From NCBI GenBank assembly GCA_002350615.1, contig DEFD01000032.1, positions 1 through 64,000 of the forward strand: a stretch of 64,000 nt of DNA. Direction: 5' to 3'. The DNA comes from Bacteroidales bacterium UBA2861 (GTDB lineage Bacteria > Bacteroidota > Bacteroidia > Bacteroidales > UBA932). Below, in pieces: positions 10,217-20,300 of the stretch. The notes under the pieces were generated by a model. The model did not search any database. It worked only from the letters and a program-made list of their open reading frames with translations, and had not been told where the DNA came from. Both the position numbers and the translations under genes were made by a program. Numbering within the stretch: position 1 is the first letter of the stretch; every line of letters starts with the position of its first letter.

Positions 10217-12031
10217 ATGAAAAGAGCAATAATTATTCTTTTGGCGACAGCCTTGTTTACGGGATGTGAAGATTTCCTTTCCAGAAATCCGGACAACCGC
10301 ATCTCGTCAGAGGTATTCCTTTCCTCAGAAAACGACCTCCGGCTTTATGCCAACGGACTGGTAAACAGTGCCATACCAGGGGAATCTGTGGCTATCGGCA
10401 ATAGCGCATACACCGATTTCTGCGCCACGAAACTTTCCTCCGACAAGTATCATCCCGGAATTTGGGGACCCGACAAGGCGGAAGGATGGTCGAGAGGCAA
10501 CTTCAGTTTCATCCGCCAGTGCAATTACATGATTCACAATATGGGGAAGGCCAAGGGGCACGTGAGCAGCGAGGTTTTCAACCATTATATGGGAGTGGCC
10601 CGATTCTGGAGAGCGTATGCCCACATGTCGAAAATCAAGTCCTTCGGGGACGTCCCCTGGATAGACAAATACTTGCAGCCGGACGATCCCATCCTTTATG
10701 CCGGACGTGACGACCGCGAGTATGTCTTCCATAAACTGCTTGAAGATCTTGAATTTGCATCTTCCAACTGTCTTGGGACAATCGAGTTGTCCAGAACGAA
10801 CATAAACCGCTTCGTCGCACTGGCTTTCATGGCCCGTGCCTGCCTTTACGAAGGCACTTACCGCAAATATCACGACACGAACCCTTCCACCGGAAAATTC
10901 TGGAACAATTCTTATGAAACTTCCGATGATCTTATAAGGAGAGCCCTGGAGGCGGCTGATGAAATAATTGCAAGCGAAGAGTTTTCCCTGCATCGGGGGG
11001 ATCCCAAGACAGCTTATTCCGATCTCTTCATCCAGAACAAGGTAAACGCGGAAGAAGTCATATGGGGGAGGGAATACAGTGAAGATCTGGCAGTATCCCA
11101 TGACATTACGGGGAAGTATAATTCCCCCACTTGGGGGCAGCAGTACTCCCCCACCAAGGAATTTGTCCGCATGTATCTGAAGACTGACGGAAATGCCGTT
11201 ACAAGGGACGATGTCTCCATTACGGAAGAGTTTGAGGGTCGCGATTGGAGGATGTGGCAGACTGTCAATTCACCCGGGCATATGTACCAGACCCTCACCG
11301 GCACAATGGAGGTCAAGCCCACTAAATTCAACGAGGTATTTACTGGCTATGCCTGGATAAAGTGGAACCAGGAAAAGGCCGAAAACTTCCGGGCCGGCGC
11401 GCTTTGCTATAACGCCCTGCCGATTATCCGTTACGCAGAGGTCCTGCTTATCAAAGCCGAGGCCGCAGAATTGCTGGGCAGCATGGATGAAACGGTTTGG
11501 AGCGAGACAATTGGCGCCCTTCGTGAAAGGGCCGGAGTCACAAGCATTTACCCCGTATCAGCCGCTTACATCGCAGACTCATGGCTCCGCGATTACTACA
11601 CCGTGGACGTAAAGCACGCCCACACCCTTTCCAACACCATGCTGGAAATCATGCGGGAAAGGGCTGTGGAACTTGCAATGGAAAGCGAATCCCGGCACGA
11701 CGACCTGATGAGATGGAACCTGGGAGACCTGATCGAGCGCCGCTACCTTCACAAAGGTTGGCGCGGAATATACGTAACCCAGGAAGAGTCCCGGTATGGT
11801 ATAATATTCAACGGTGCCACCTATTTCGTGAAGCAGGGAGGACGCCACGACGAATACGACTACCCGGTTGCAAATACGGGGGCGGACCAGACATTCTCGC
11901 TTTCAGAAGGCAGCTACGGCTACCTTATATATAACTATCGCATGGAATGGGAGGACAAGATGTACCTTTCCCCTATCCCCACTTCAGCGCTCAACGTAAA
12001 CAAAAATCTCGGTCAGAACAATGGATGGTAA
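10217..12031 (+). CDS. SusD/RagB-family substrate-binding lipoprotein
   Basis: 604 residues, lipoprotein signal with lipobox FTGC (Cys17) followed by EDFLSRNPDN, a typical SusD start. The helical TPR-like body and the C-terminal motif LSPIPTSALNVNKNLGQNNGW-type ending are those of RagB/SusD proteins, which cap the SusC barrel at the cell surface and bind the ligand. It lies 5 nt after susC, and its last 11 nt overlap the start of the phosphoesterase gene, indicating translational coupling. Confidence 0.93.
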   Translation: MKRAIIILLATALFTGCEDFLSRNPDNRISSEVFLSSENDLRLYANGLVNSAIPGESVAIGNSAYTDFCATKLSSDKYHPGIWGPDKAEGWSRGNFSFIRQCNYMIHNMGKAKGHVSSEVFNHYMGVARFWRAYAHMSKIKSFGDVPWIDKYLQPDDPILYAGRDDREYVFHKLLEDLEFASSNCLGTIELSRTNINRFVALAFMARACLYEGTYRKYHDTNPSTGKFWNNSYETSDDLIRRALEAADEIIASEEFSLHRGDPKTAYSDLFIQNKVNAEEVIWGREYSEDLAVSHDITGKYNSPTWGQQYSPTKEFVRMYLKTDGNAVTRDDVSITEEFEGRDWRMWQTVNSPGHMYQTLTGTMEVKPTKFNEVFTGYAWIKWNQEKAENFRAGALCYNALPIIRYAEVLLIKAEAAELLGSMDETVWSETIGALRERAGVTSIYPVSAAYIADSWLRDYYTVDVKHAHTLSNTMLEIMRERAVELAMESESRHDDLMRWNLGDLIERRYLHKGWRGIYVTQEESRYGIIFNGATYFVKQGGRHDEYDYPVANTGADQTFSLSEGSYGYLIYNYRMEWEDKMYLSPIPTSALNVNKNLGQNNGW

Positions 12032-13793
12032 AATAATATTTCTTTTAACTGCTTTTCTTGCGGCCGCAGCCTGCGAAAAGCCTGAGATTCCCTCTTCATA
12101 CTTCGACGGGGATGGTAACGAAAAAGAGCAGACGGAACAAAAGGAAATCTACACTTCGATAGAAGGCACAACTATCGATGCCCGGAACAATGCGGTAGGT
12201 TTCGTGTCCGACAGAGAAACCGGCCTGGGCATAGCCGGAATCAAGGTTACGGATGGTTACTCCTTTACCGTCACCGACGAAAACGGTGTTTACCAGTTCC
12301 AGGCCAACCGTTATACACGCAATATCTACATCTCCGTTCCTGCAGAGTATGAGATTCCTCTGGACCCGAAAACCAAGATTCCGCTTTTTTATTCCACAGG
12401 GGATTTCGACCGTAAACAGATGAACAGGAACGATTTTTCCCTGAAGAAACTGCCTGCCGTCGAAGAGAACTGGACTCTCATCGCAGTAGGAGACCCGCAG
12501 TGCAACACTGTTGCAAAGCACGACCGCTATGTCACGGAGACCATCCCGGACATCATAAAGTCGCTGGGCGAGCATCAGAAAAAGGGAGAGTATCCCAATG
12601 CTTACGCCATCACGCTCGGGGACATCATCGAAGACAGCCCTCACCTGTGGCCGTCGATGAAAGAGAGCATGTCGAATATTCTTGTGGGAGAGCGTTACCT
12701 GCCATTTTTCCAGTGCATCGGCAACCACGACCATAATGCGAATTATCAGACTCCTTACGAAGCGTCAAAATCCTACATCGAACAGTTCGGTCCCACCGAC
12801 TATTCCTTCGACCGTGGCAAGGCGCATATCGTGGTGATGGACAATGTCATCTGCAAGGAAAACAGAACCACGACATGGCGCTACGACGGCGGACTTACCG
12901 ACCAGCAGTGGAAATGGCTCCAGCAAGACCTGTCGCTTGTAGAAAACAAATCGGAAAAGATGATAATCTTCGTGGCCCACATTCCCTTCCGCTATGGAGT
13001 GGAGTCCGACGGAGCCTGCGTGAGTTATGACAGGCATTATTACGATGTGCTCCAGGCGCTCACGGAGTTCAATGAAGCCCATCTGATGATAGGACATACT
13101 CATTACACCCACAATTATATCCACCACAAGTACCTTACCGCAGGCGGAACCCCCGTTTACGAGCACGTCCACTGCGCCGCCTGCGGAGCCTGGTGGTCCG
13201 GGAACCTGTCGGCGGCCGGATCCCCCAACGGATACACCTACTACGATATTCGGGGAGCCGGCATGCACAACTGGGTGGCAAGAGGAACCAACATGGATGA
13301 CAACGACGCCCAGATGAGAGTATATGACGGCAACGCAAGCTACGGTGAAGTCCAGGGAGACAAAGACTACCGTTTCTCATGGACCGGCGGAGGTTATATG
13401 AATCAGAATTCCGATGCCACACGGGCATCCACTTTCAGGGCAGGGCAATCCATTCTGAAAGACTGTTTCATAGCCGCCATCTGGGGAGATGACGACAGCA
13501 ACTGGAGAGTTGAAATCGAATACAAGGGCAACACCTATCCGATGCAGAGGATAAGGAAAAGCATTGCGGACATGTGCGTGTCCGCCTTCTACCGCACGCA
13601 GCTCAACAAGAGCACTGTAACCTGGTCGAAGGACCTCAGTACTTATTGGTACGCAAACGTACCCGGGGCCGACCCGGCCACAGCCAAGGGCTGGACAGTA
13701 AAAGCATATCAGACCATCCCAGGCAGCGGCACACAGAACATTTATACCTGCAGCGACAGGTTGCAGACAGATTATACAGGATTTGCACACTGA
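12021..13793 (+). CDS. Calcineurin-like metallophosphoesterase lipoprotein
   Basis: 590 residues. The signal ends AAAAC (Cys18), so it is probably a lipid-anchored envelope enzyme. An immunoglobulin-like N-terminal domain (about 55-115, TDENGVYQF) matches the metallophosphatase N-terminal type. The catalytic domain shows the two-metal motifs in order: VGDPQ (about 155), TLGDIIED (about 198), GNHDHN (about 234), VAHIPF (about 318) and GHTHYTHN (about 358). A C-terminal domain follows (YYDIRGAGMHNWV onward) as in the family with a calcineurin C-terminal extension. It would hydrolyse a phosphomonoester or phosphodiester. It overlaps susD by 11 nt, so it is an integral part of the operon; attack on a phosphodiester-containing polymer is inferred. 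Confidence 0.9.
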   Translation: MDGKIIFLLTAFLAAAACEKPEIPSSYFDGDGNEKEQTEQKEIYTSIEGTTIDARNNAVGFVSDRETGLGIAGIKVTDGYSFTVTDENGVYQFQANRYTRNIYISVPAEYEIPLDPKTKIPLFYSTGDFDRKQMNRNDFSLKKLPAVEENWTLIAVGDPQCNTVAKHDRYVTETIPDIIKSLGEHQKKGEYPNAYAITLGDIIEDSPHLWPSMKESMSNILVGERYLPFFQCIGNHDHNANYQTPYEASKSYIEQFGPTDYSFDRGKAHIVVMDNVICKENRTTTWRYDGGLTDQQWKWLQQDLSLVENKSEKMIIFVAHIPFRYGVESDGACVSYDRHYYDVLQALTEFNEAHLMIGHTHYTHNYIHHKYLTAGGTPVYEHVHCAACGAWWSGNLSAAGSPNGYTYYDIRGAGMHNWVARGTNMDDNDAQMRVYDGNASYGEVQGDKDYRFSWTGGGYMNQNSDATRASTFRAGQSILKDCFIAAIWGDDDSNWRVEIEYKGNTYPMQRIRKSIADMCVSAFYRTQLNKSTVTWSKDLSTYWYANVPGADPATAKGWTVKAYQTIPGSGTQNIYTCSDRLQTDYTGFAH

Positions 13794-13797
13794 CACC

Positions 13798-16560
13798 ATG
13801 AAAAGATTCTATTTGATATCTGCGATGCTGCCGCTTCTGTTCGCAGCTTGCAATAAAGAAGGAAAATCCGGAACGGACGATTCTCTTTTCCTGTCCGAGA
13901 TAGGGGCCAGAATTGAAAACTTCACGCTCAAGTCCGTCGCGGATCCTGACGGGGGCAAAATCCGTTTTGAAGACGGCGACCGCATCCTTCTTGACAACGG
14001 GAAGCAAAATGCAGTTTACGTATGGAATGTCTCGCGGGAAGCGTTCGTGCCCGAGAATTCAGCGATTAAAAGCGCAGAAATCTACACTGCGGCCTTCCCT
14101 GCGGAGCTGGCAACGGGCAGCACCCCCGGCAATCTTGTCCTTGATGCTCCGAAATCCATTAATCTTGATGGATACTACATCGAAGACCTGCCGATGATGG
14201 CAAGCAGCGAGGACGACATCCTTGTATTCCGCGCTTACAGCGATGTGATCGGCACCAAAGCCCATGTTCAGGAAGGCAGCGGCACCAGGCAAGACCCCTA
14301 CATTGTTTCCTGCTGGGAAGACATAGGCACCATGATAGCAAAGGCTGCTGAACGCGAAGAGGCTTTCTACCGTCAGACTGAAGACATAGTCCTGCCGGCG
14401 GCTTTCCGTTTCCGGCCCGTTCCTATGTTCAGTGGCGAATACGATGGAGGAGGTCACAGCATCAGCGGACTCTCTTTCAGAAACACCAGCATCGACTCGC
14501 CGTCCGGGCTGTTCGCCGTTCTGGACGGAGCCACGGTCAAGAACCTGTCCCTGGAGGAAATCAGTTTCGTATCCGACCAGATGTATTTGGGAGGCATTGC
14601 AGGGAAGGCCCTCAAGTCAAATATCGAGGGCTGCAGCGTCAACGGTTACATCAAGTCCACGGCCCGTTTCACATGGGATGGTTGGGAAAGCATCACCACA
14701 GATGCAGCAAATCACGGTTTTGTGGGAGGAATCGCCGGATATGCCGAAGAAAGCATAATCGATGACTGCCGCTTTGCCGGGCAGCTTTCCGCCATGGGCA
14801 AAAACACAGGAGGCATAGCCGGATTTATTACCAAGGGCACGGTAATCGAAGGGTGCATGCTCCCGAAAGGAGCTGAAGCATATACGAGCTACCATTGTGT
14901 TGGAGGAGTAGCCGGAGTGGTCGCCGGAGGCTCTTCAATAAAGAACTGCAGTTCAATCGCGGCGGTGAGCGCTCTCGGTTACTGGGTAGGAGGCATAGCC
15001 GGCTACCTGCAGGACGGCAGCATCGAAGCTTGCGTAACATCGTCCGACGCCATTGTCAGCGGCCGACAGTACAATGTGGGCGGTATAGTCGGAGGCGTCC
15101 ATCCGCTGGATGGCGACATAGTTACCCTTTCCCGCAACATATGCTACGCCGATGTCCAGGGACAATACAGCATCGGAGGCATTGCAGGCACCATCGACAC
15201 GAAAGCGGGCAGTACGGTCACGGTATCCGACTGCGCCTTCGTCGGAGGCACTCTCTATGCAACCGGAACCAACAGCGCCAATTACAACCTCGTCGGGGGC
15301 ATCTGCGGATGGATCAGGGCAAGGGATGCCGTAACCGTCGAAAACTGCGCTTCTGCAATAGCTCAAATCAAGGCGTCGATTCAGAATGCCCAGAACGGGA
15401 GCGACAACGCAAAATGCATCGGCGCCGTAGCCGGGCTCATAGGTTATAAGGACCAGGACGGAACCGCAACTGTCAGGGCATGCTGGTCCAGCCTTGACAT
15501 ATCCCGTATCCTTGTCAGGTATAAAGCTGTCGGCAGCTCGCCTGATTTCATTCATTACGGCTCCATTTACGGTGGCGGCGGCAATGCCCTCGTTTTGGTG
15601 GGATGTTACCGCGACAGCGATTTCGCGCCATACTCTCGCAGCGAAGGAATCTCCTCCGGTTGCACAGGCATCAGCCAGGCCTCTTTCACCGACGGCACCC
15701 TGCTTGCCGCGCTTGGCACCGGATGGGAAGCCTCCGCTTCAGGCTACCCTCTCCCCGCCGGCCTGCAGGCAGATCCTTCCCCCAGATCTTCTTCCGCCAA
15801 GAGAGTAAGCATTATAGGAGACTCCATCTCAAGTTTCGCCGGTTACATACCGGCGGCCTACAATTACCATTATCCGAACGCCGACGGTGCTGTGACGCAA
15901 GTGAGCCAGACTTACTGGTACCGACTTATTTATGATAAACTCGCCGACGCGGTACTGGACCTCAATATGTCCTATTCGGGCTCAGCCGTCACCCGCAGCA
16001 CAGACTCTTCCAAGAGCGGCAACCATTGGTACGATAACTGTTTCATCCAAAGGTATATCCGTCAAGGAGGCGTTGGAAATCCGGACATAGTCCTTATTCA
16101 CGGCGGCACCAACGACTGGGCTCATAATGACTGTCCGCTCTATCCTGGCGGGGACCTGTGCAAGAATGCGGCCGCCCCTGAGGCGAACAGTTTTGAAGCG
16201 GTGTTCTCCACCGCGGACGCGGCATCCGGGTACGAGCAGGCTTGCGAACTTCCGGACACGGACTTCCTGTCGGCTTACACGAAACTCGTCAAAATGCTGC
16301 AGGAACAGTATCCTGGAGTGAAAATAGTCTGCATAATAGGAGATTATCTCTCGGAAGGCGTGGAACAGTGCATTCTCGGCATCGCGGAGCACTACGGAGC
16401 CAAAACCGTCAATCTCCTGAGGGTAAACGGCTTCAACGACCAGACCTACATGCCCAAACACGACTTTAACGGGACTTCAGGGTGTCATCCGAATGCCCAG
16501 GCCATGGAATTCATCGCCGACAAGATTTACAAAGAACTGGGATCGTGGCTGGAAAACTGA
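13798..16560 (+). CDS. Surface lipoprotein fusing GLUG-type repeats to a C-terminal SGNH/GDSL hydrolase
   Basis: 920 residues from the ATG at 13798; an ATG 15 bases upstream would only extend the signal peptide. Lipobox FAAC (Cys18). Residues about 140-650 hold GLUG-type repeats (GGHSISGLSF, GGIAGYAEES, GGIVGG). From about 668 an SGNH hydrolase begins: IIGDSIS (Ser near 674), GGTNDW (about 769) and the last block GCHPNAQAM with the catalytic His near 896. SGNH enzymes are esterases or deacylases; here the repeat part probably presents the enzyme to a polymer at the surface. It starts 4 nt after the phosphoesterase gene. Removal of acyl or alanyl esters from a glycan is possible, but the substrate is unknown. 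Confidence 0.88.
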   Translation: MKRFYLISAMLPLLFAACNKEGKSGTDDSLFLSEIGARIENFTLKSVADPDGGKIRFEDGDRILLDNGKQNAVYVWNVSREAFVPENSAIKSAEIYTAAFPAELATGSTPGNLVLDAPKSINLDGYYIEDLPMMASSEDDILVFRAYSDVIGTKAHVQEGSGTRQDPYIVSCWEDIGTMIAKAAEREEAFYRQTEDIVLPAAFRFRPVPMFSGEYDGGGHSISGLSFRNTSIDSPSGLFAVLDGATVKNLSLEEISFVSDQMYLGGIAGKALKSNIEGCSVNGYIKSTARFTWDGWESITTDAANHGFVGGIAGYAEESIIDDCRFAGQLSAMGKNTGGIAGFITKGTVIEGCMLPKGAEAYTSYHCVGGVAGVVAGGSSIKNCSSIAAVSALGYWVGGIAGYLQDGSIEACVTSSDAIVSGRQYNVGGIVGGVHPLDGDIVTLSRNICYADVQGQYSIGGIAGTIDTKAGSTVTVSDCAFVGGTLYATGTNSANYNLVGGICGWIRARDAVTVENCASAIAQIKASIQNAQNGSDNAKCIGAVAGLIGYKDQDGTATVRACWSSLDISRILVRYKAVGSSPDFIHYGSIYGGGGNALVLVGCYRDSDFAPYSRSEGISSGCTGISQASFTDGTLLAALGTGWEASASGYPLPAGLQADPSPRSSSAKRVSIIGDSISSFAGYIPAAYNYHYPNADGAVTQVSQTYWYRLIYDKLADAVLDLNMSYSGSAVTRSTDSSKSGNHWYDNCFIQRYIRQGGVGNPDIVLIHGGTNDWAHNDCPLYPGGDLCKNAAAPEANSFEAVFSTADAASGYEQACELPDTDFLSAYTKLVKMLQEQYPGVKIVCIIGDYLSEGVEQCILGIAEHYGAKTVNLLRVNGFNDQTYMPKHDFNGTSGCHPNAQAMEFIADKIYKELGSWLEN

Positions 16561-17339
16561 CGATATTTCTGATGGCTGCACTGGCCCTGTCTTGCAGCAG
16601 GCACGCATCCGTCACCGACCTGGAAAGGTATCAGTTGACGGGAGACGTGCTCTGCGCCAGAGTAGATTTGGGCGGAGGACGTTCATATACAGCGTGGTTC
16701 AACAGAAGGGGCATGCTCGATTCTCTCGTGCAGTGCACCCCCACCGAAACGCTGTCAAACGTGTATTACTACGACTCAAGGGGGCGCTTGACCGAACATG
16801 CGATTTACCGTGCAGACCGCCATTACGAGGGCTACTACCTATATGATTACAAAGGAGATGTCGTCCGGGACTGCCGGCTCTTTGGATGGGACCTCCAAGC
16901 GATATTCGAATGGCAGTATGATGTCCGCCGCGGCCGTCAGGAGCATTGCCGCTACTACAACGAGGGGGCACTGGTGAGCACCACCGATTATCATTATGGC
17001 AAGAATACAAAGATGGAATCGGTACGGGATGCATCCGGCGAACCATGCGGCGAAATGACATACAGGATGTTGGACGATTTCAGAATATTGTCAATAGAGG
17101 GCGAGGACATACATATAAACGTAGAATACTCCTCCGACATGCTTCCTTCTTCAAGTAACGGAGGTTTGGTGGAAGCGGACAGTGAAATATCAAGCAACAG
17201 CGAAATCCGCACCCACGGCAGCGTGAAGTATTCTTACGAAAAAGATCTTGCTGGGAACTGGATCTCACGTACTGAAACTTACGGTATAAACGGTGTTGCC
17301 GGACGCACGATAACAAGAACGATAACTTACAGAGAGTAA
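16545..17339 (+). CDS. Hypothetical lipoprotein with YD-like repeats, probable GTG start
   Basis: 264 residues if begun at the GTG at 16545, which gives a clean lipoprotein signal (MAGKLTIF-type, lipobox LALSC, Cys17). The only upstream ATG in frame, at 16482, would add a charged stretch incompatible with a signal peptide. The mature part is rich in Tyr, Asp and Arg with strand motifs such as YYYDSRGRLTEHAIY and YEGYYLYDYKGDV, reminiscent of YD/RHS-like or YwqK-like beta-repeats. It overlaps the SGNH gene by 16 nt and is 1 nt from the next gene, so it belongs to the operon. I do not recognise the family and assign no function. Confidence 0.7.
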   Translation: MAGKLTIFLMAALALSCSRHASVTDLERYQLTGDVLCARVDLGGGRSYTAWFNRRGMLDSLVQCTPTETLSNVYYYDSRGRLTEHAIYRADRHYEGYYLYDYKGDVVRDCRLFGWDLQAIFEWQYDVRRGRQEHCRYYNEGALVSTTDYHYGKNTKMESVRDASGEPCGEMTYRMLDDFRILSIEGEDIHINVEYSSDMLPSSSNGGLVEADSEISSNSEIRTHGSVKYSYEKDLAGNWISRTETYGINGVAGRTITRTITYRE

Positions 17340-17340
17340 T

Positions 17341-20300
17341 ATGAAAAGGGCAGTATTTTTCTGCTTGGCAGCCACGATTTGTTTCGGCTGCAGCGACAAA
17401 GAAGAGACCATGTCAATCGGGGCTCCTTGTGAGCACAGTTACACCGTCTCCATGGCTGGTCACAGTTTCTCCAAAGGAGACAGGCTCAGTTTGCTCAGCG
17501 GTGAATACAAAGGATATCTCACTGCCGAAAGCACAGGGGAAGGTGTGGTTTTCTCAGGAAAGGCCCCAAAACTTCCATCGAAAGAAAACTGGATAGCCGT
17601 ATATCCTTATAGCGGAGACTACAGCCTCGACGGACGCAGTCTCCAGATGGCGGTACCATCCATTGTGGTTCCCCAAAACGGTTCAGTCACGGGAACCGCA
17701 GGAATAGGTATTCCGAAGGACGACGCCGTCGCCCTCAAACCTGTAACTGCGTTCTTGCGCTTCTCCCTTAGCCGTAAAGATATCTTTTCCCTTGTCTTCC
17801 GGAGCGAAGGAAAGAAAGTGGCGGGGACCCTCAAGGTGACCGTTGCAACGGACGGGGTCCCCTCCGTTTCCCTTCAGGAAGGTACTGATGCAATAATTAT
17901 AAGCGAAAAACTCACTCCCGGAACATACTGTATTCCGGTCGTACCGCAGGGATACAACGCCTTTACGGTGGATATCACGGCCGCAGCCGGCAAAGCCAGC
18001 GTAAAAAAGGGTTCTTCCATGAGGTTGAACCCGGGAACGACTATCGATCTGGGAACGATAGACGAAGATGCCGATTTTGAAACCATCGCTTCTGCACCGG
18101 AGTTGGAGTTGATAGAGACAACTGCCACGACTGCCGCGGTCACATGGAGCACCACAGGCTTCAATGACGTATGGACGGACGTGAGCCAGGCTTGGAGTGC
18201 CGGCATATACAATGACGGGGCCTGCACGGACCTTCGCGTCAGCTGGCACTTCCCCGTGGAGCTATGGACCGTTTATGGAGGAAACACCATTACCACCCTG
18301 GAAGGACCTTATTCTCCGCGTTTCATCTTCACTTCACTGGAGCCTGACAGCGATTATTATATCAAAGCCTGGCCAACTGCGAACCCTTCCGCCGCGTCGG
18401 AACCGTTGAAAGTGCACACCAAAGCGGCCGCTTTCAAGACCATGCCGGCTACGGCGACAGAAGGAGATGTTATTCTCCAGGAAGACTTCTCGGAGCTTCC
18501 ATGGGGAGGAGACGTCGCGACACGCAGTTTCGGCTACTCCGACGAGAAACGTTCATCCGCACCGGCATTTCACGCTGCTTTCGGGGAGAATCCCCAGGGC
18601 TCGCAGACCATAGGCGGATTTGAGCACAAATGGTATCTGGTATATCCGGGAACGGAAATCGGCTTGTTCAATACTTTGCGGAGCGCCGTGGCCGGCACAC
18701 GCCTCAAGGATTGGACTTCCATTTCGGAAGACAAATCGGACGGAAAGGTCCTCTGCCGTCCAGGATATGTAAAACTCGGCTCCTCAAATATGACCGGAGG
18801 AATCGTTACTCCCGCCCTCAGTTGTCTGGAAAACAGGGCTGTCGTTCGCTTGTCTTTCAAGGCACACCCCTACCGGGATGCAGTGAACGACCCTCTCACG
18901 GCCTCCGTACTTGTCATCAATTCCGAGGAACAAGGAGTATCCGTCCTTAAGAATTATACCGTAAAAGAAAAGGAAGATTTCACAATCGGAGAAAACCACG
19001 AGTGGAAGGAATTCTCCTACGAATTCATGGTGCAGCCGGATGACCGTCTGGTCATATCTTCCCGCAGGGAAGGTGCAAGCGGGAGCCAAAGGCGTTTGCT
19101 GGTTGATGACGTAAAAGTGGAACTTCTTGAGTACAAGCCCGTCACGAAAGTCATGACCATACTCAATGCTCAGGATCTTACGGCTTTCCTTACAGGGATC
19201 GATTCGTACGAGGCAGGAGAGACTGTCACCATAGAAAATGACATAGACCTTTCAGGCATCGAGCTTCCTTCAGCATCCGGCTTCAAGGGCATTCTGGACG
19301 GACAGGGGCACAAACTCATAAACTGGACGGGGCAGGGGAAGCCCCTCTTTGCCAATCTCGGCACATCCGGAGGCGAAGCCGGAGAAGGAACGGTCAAGAA
19401 TCTCATTCTCGATTCTTCCTGCACACTGCCGGCAGTGGTGAACGATAATTTCGGATTCATCGCGGGTACCGTTCAAAAATCCGGAGTGATAGAAGCTGTG
19501 ACAGTGAACGCCGACGTGCCTACTCTCGAGGTAAGCACACTGGCCGGCACTCGTATCGGCATGATAGCCGGAGTATCCTACGGTCTCATAAAGGACTGCA
19601 CCAACAACGCTTCGTTCTCGCTCGTCACCGCCGGTGCAGACGGCAATCCCTATCTGGGAGGCATCGTGGGTTATATCAATTCGGATGGCAAGGTGGGCCT
19701 CTCGGGCAATGTCAACAACGGGGACATATCATATCGCGTAAATGCCAAGGGTAAAAATGTGTATATCGGAGGCATTTCGGCCGGCACGTCCACCCGTATC
19801 ATTGCGGAGGCGACCGACTCCAGGGGCATAATAGAGAATTGCACCAACACCGGCCGCATCAGCTATCTGAGCACGAACGGAGGTTCCATGGAAGACAATG
19901 CAGGAACAAGCGGTACCGGCAACTACGTAAAGGCCGGTGGCGTAGTCGGCTATTTCGAGGGTTCAGTTCTGAACTGCACCAACAGGGGTGACGTGACCGT
20001 AACGGTGCCCACAAGCGAAACGGGCGCCTGTGCCACCGGACCTTCCGTAGGAGGAGTAGCCGGGTTTGTGATGCATGACATGACAGGCTGCCACAACTAC
20101 GGCAAGCTTATGATAAAAGGCACATTCGCCGGCGGAAACGTAAACAACCAAGGCAACGGAGTCAGCGCAGAAGTATGTTTCGGAGGTCTGGTGGGAGCCA
20201 TAGGTCCTGCAGCGGACGCCGAAGCCCATACCCTCTCCGACTGCCACAACCACGGAGAACTGAATCTTAAGGGATGGATGGCATACGTAAACGGAACGGC

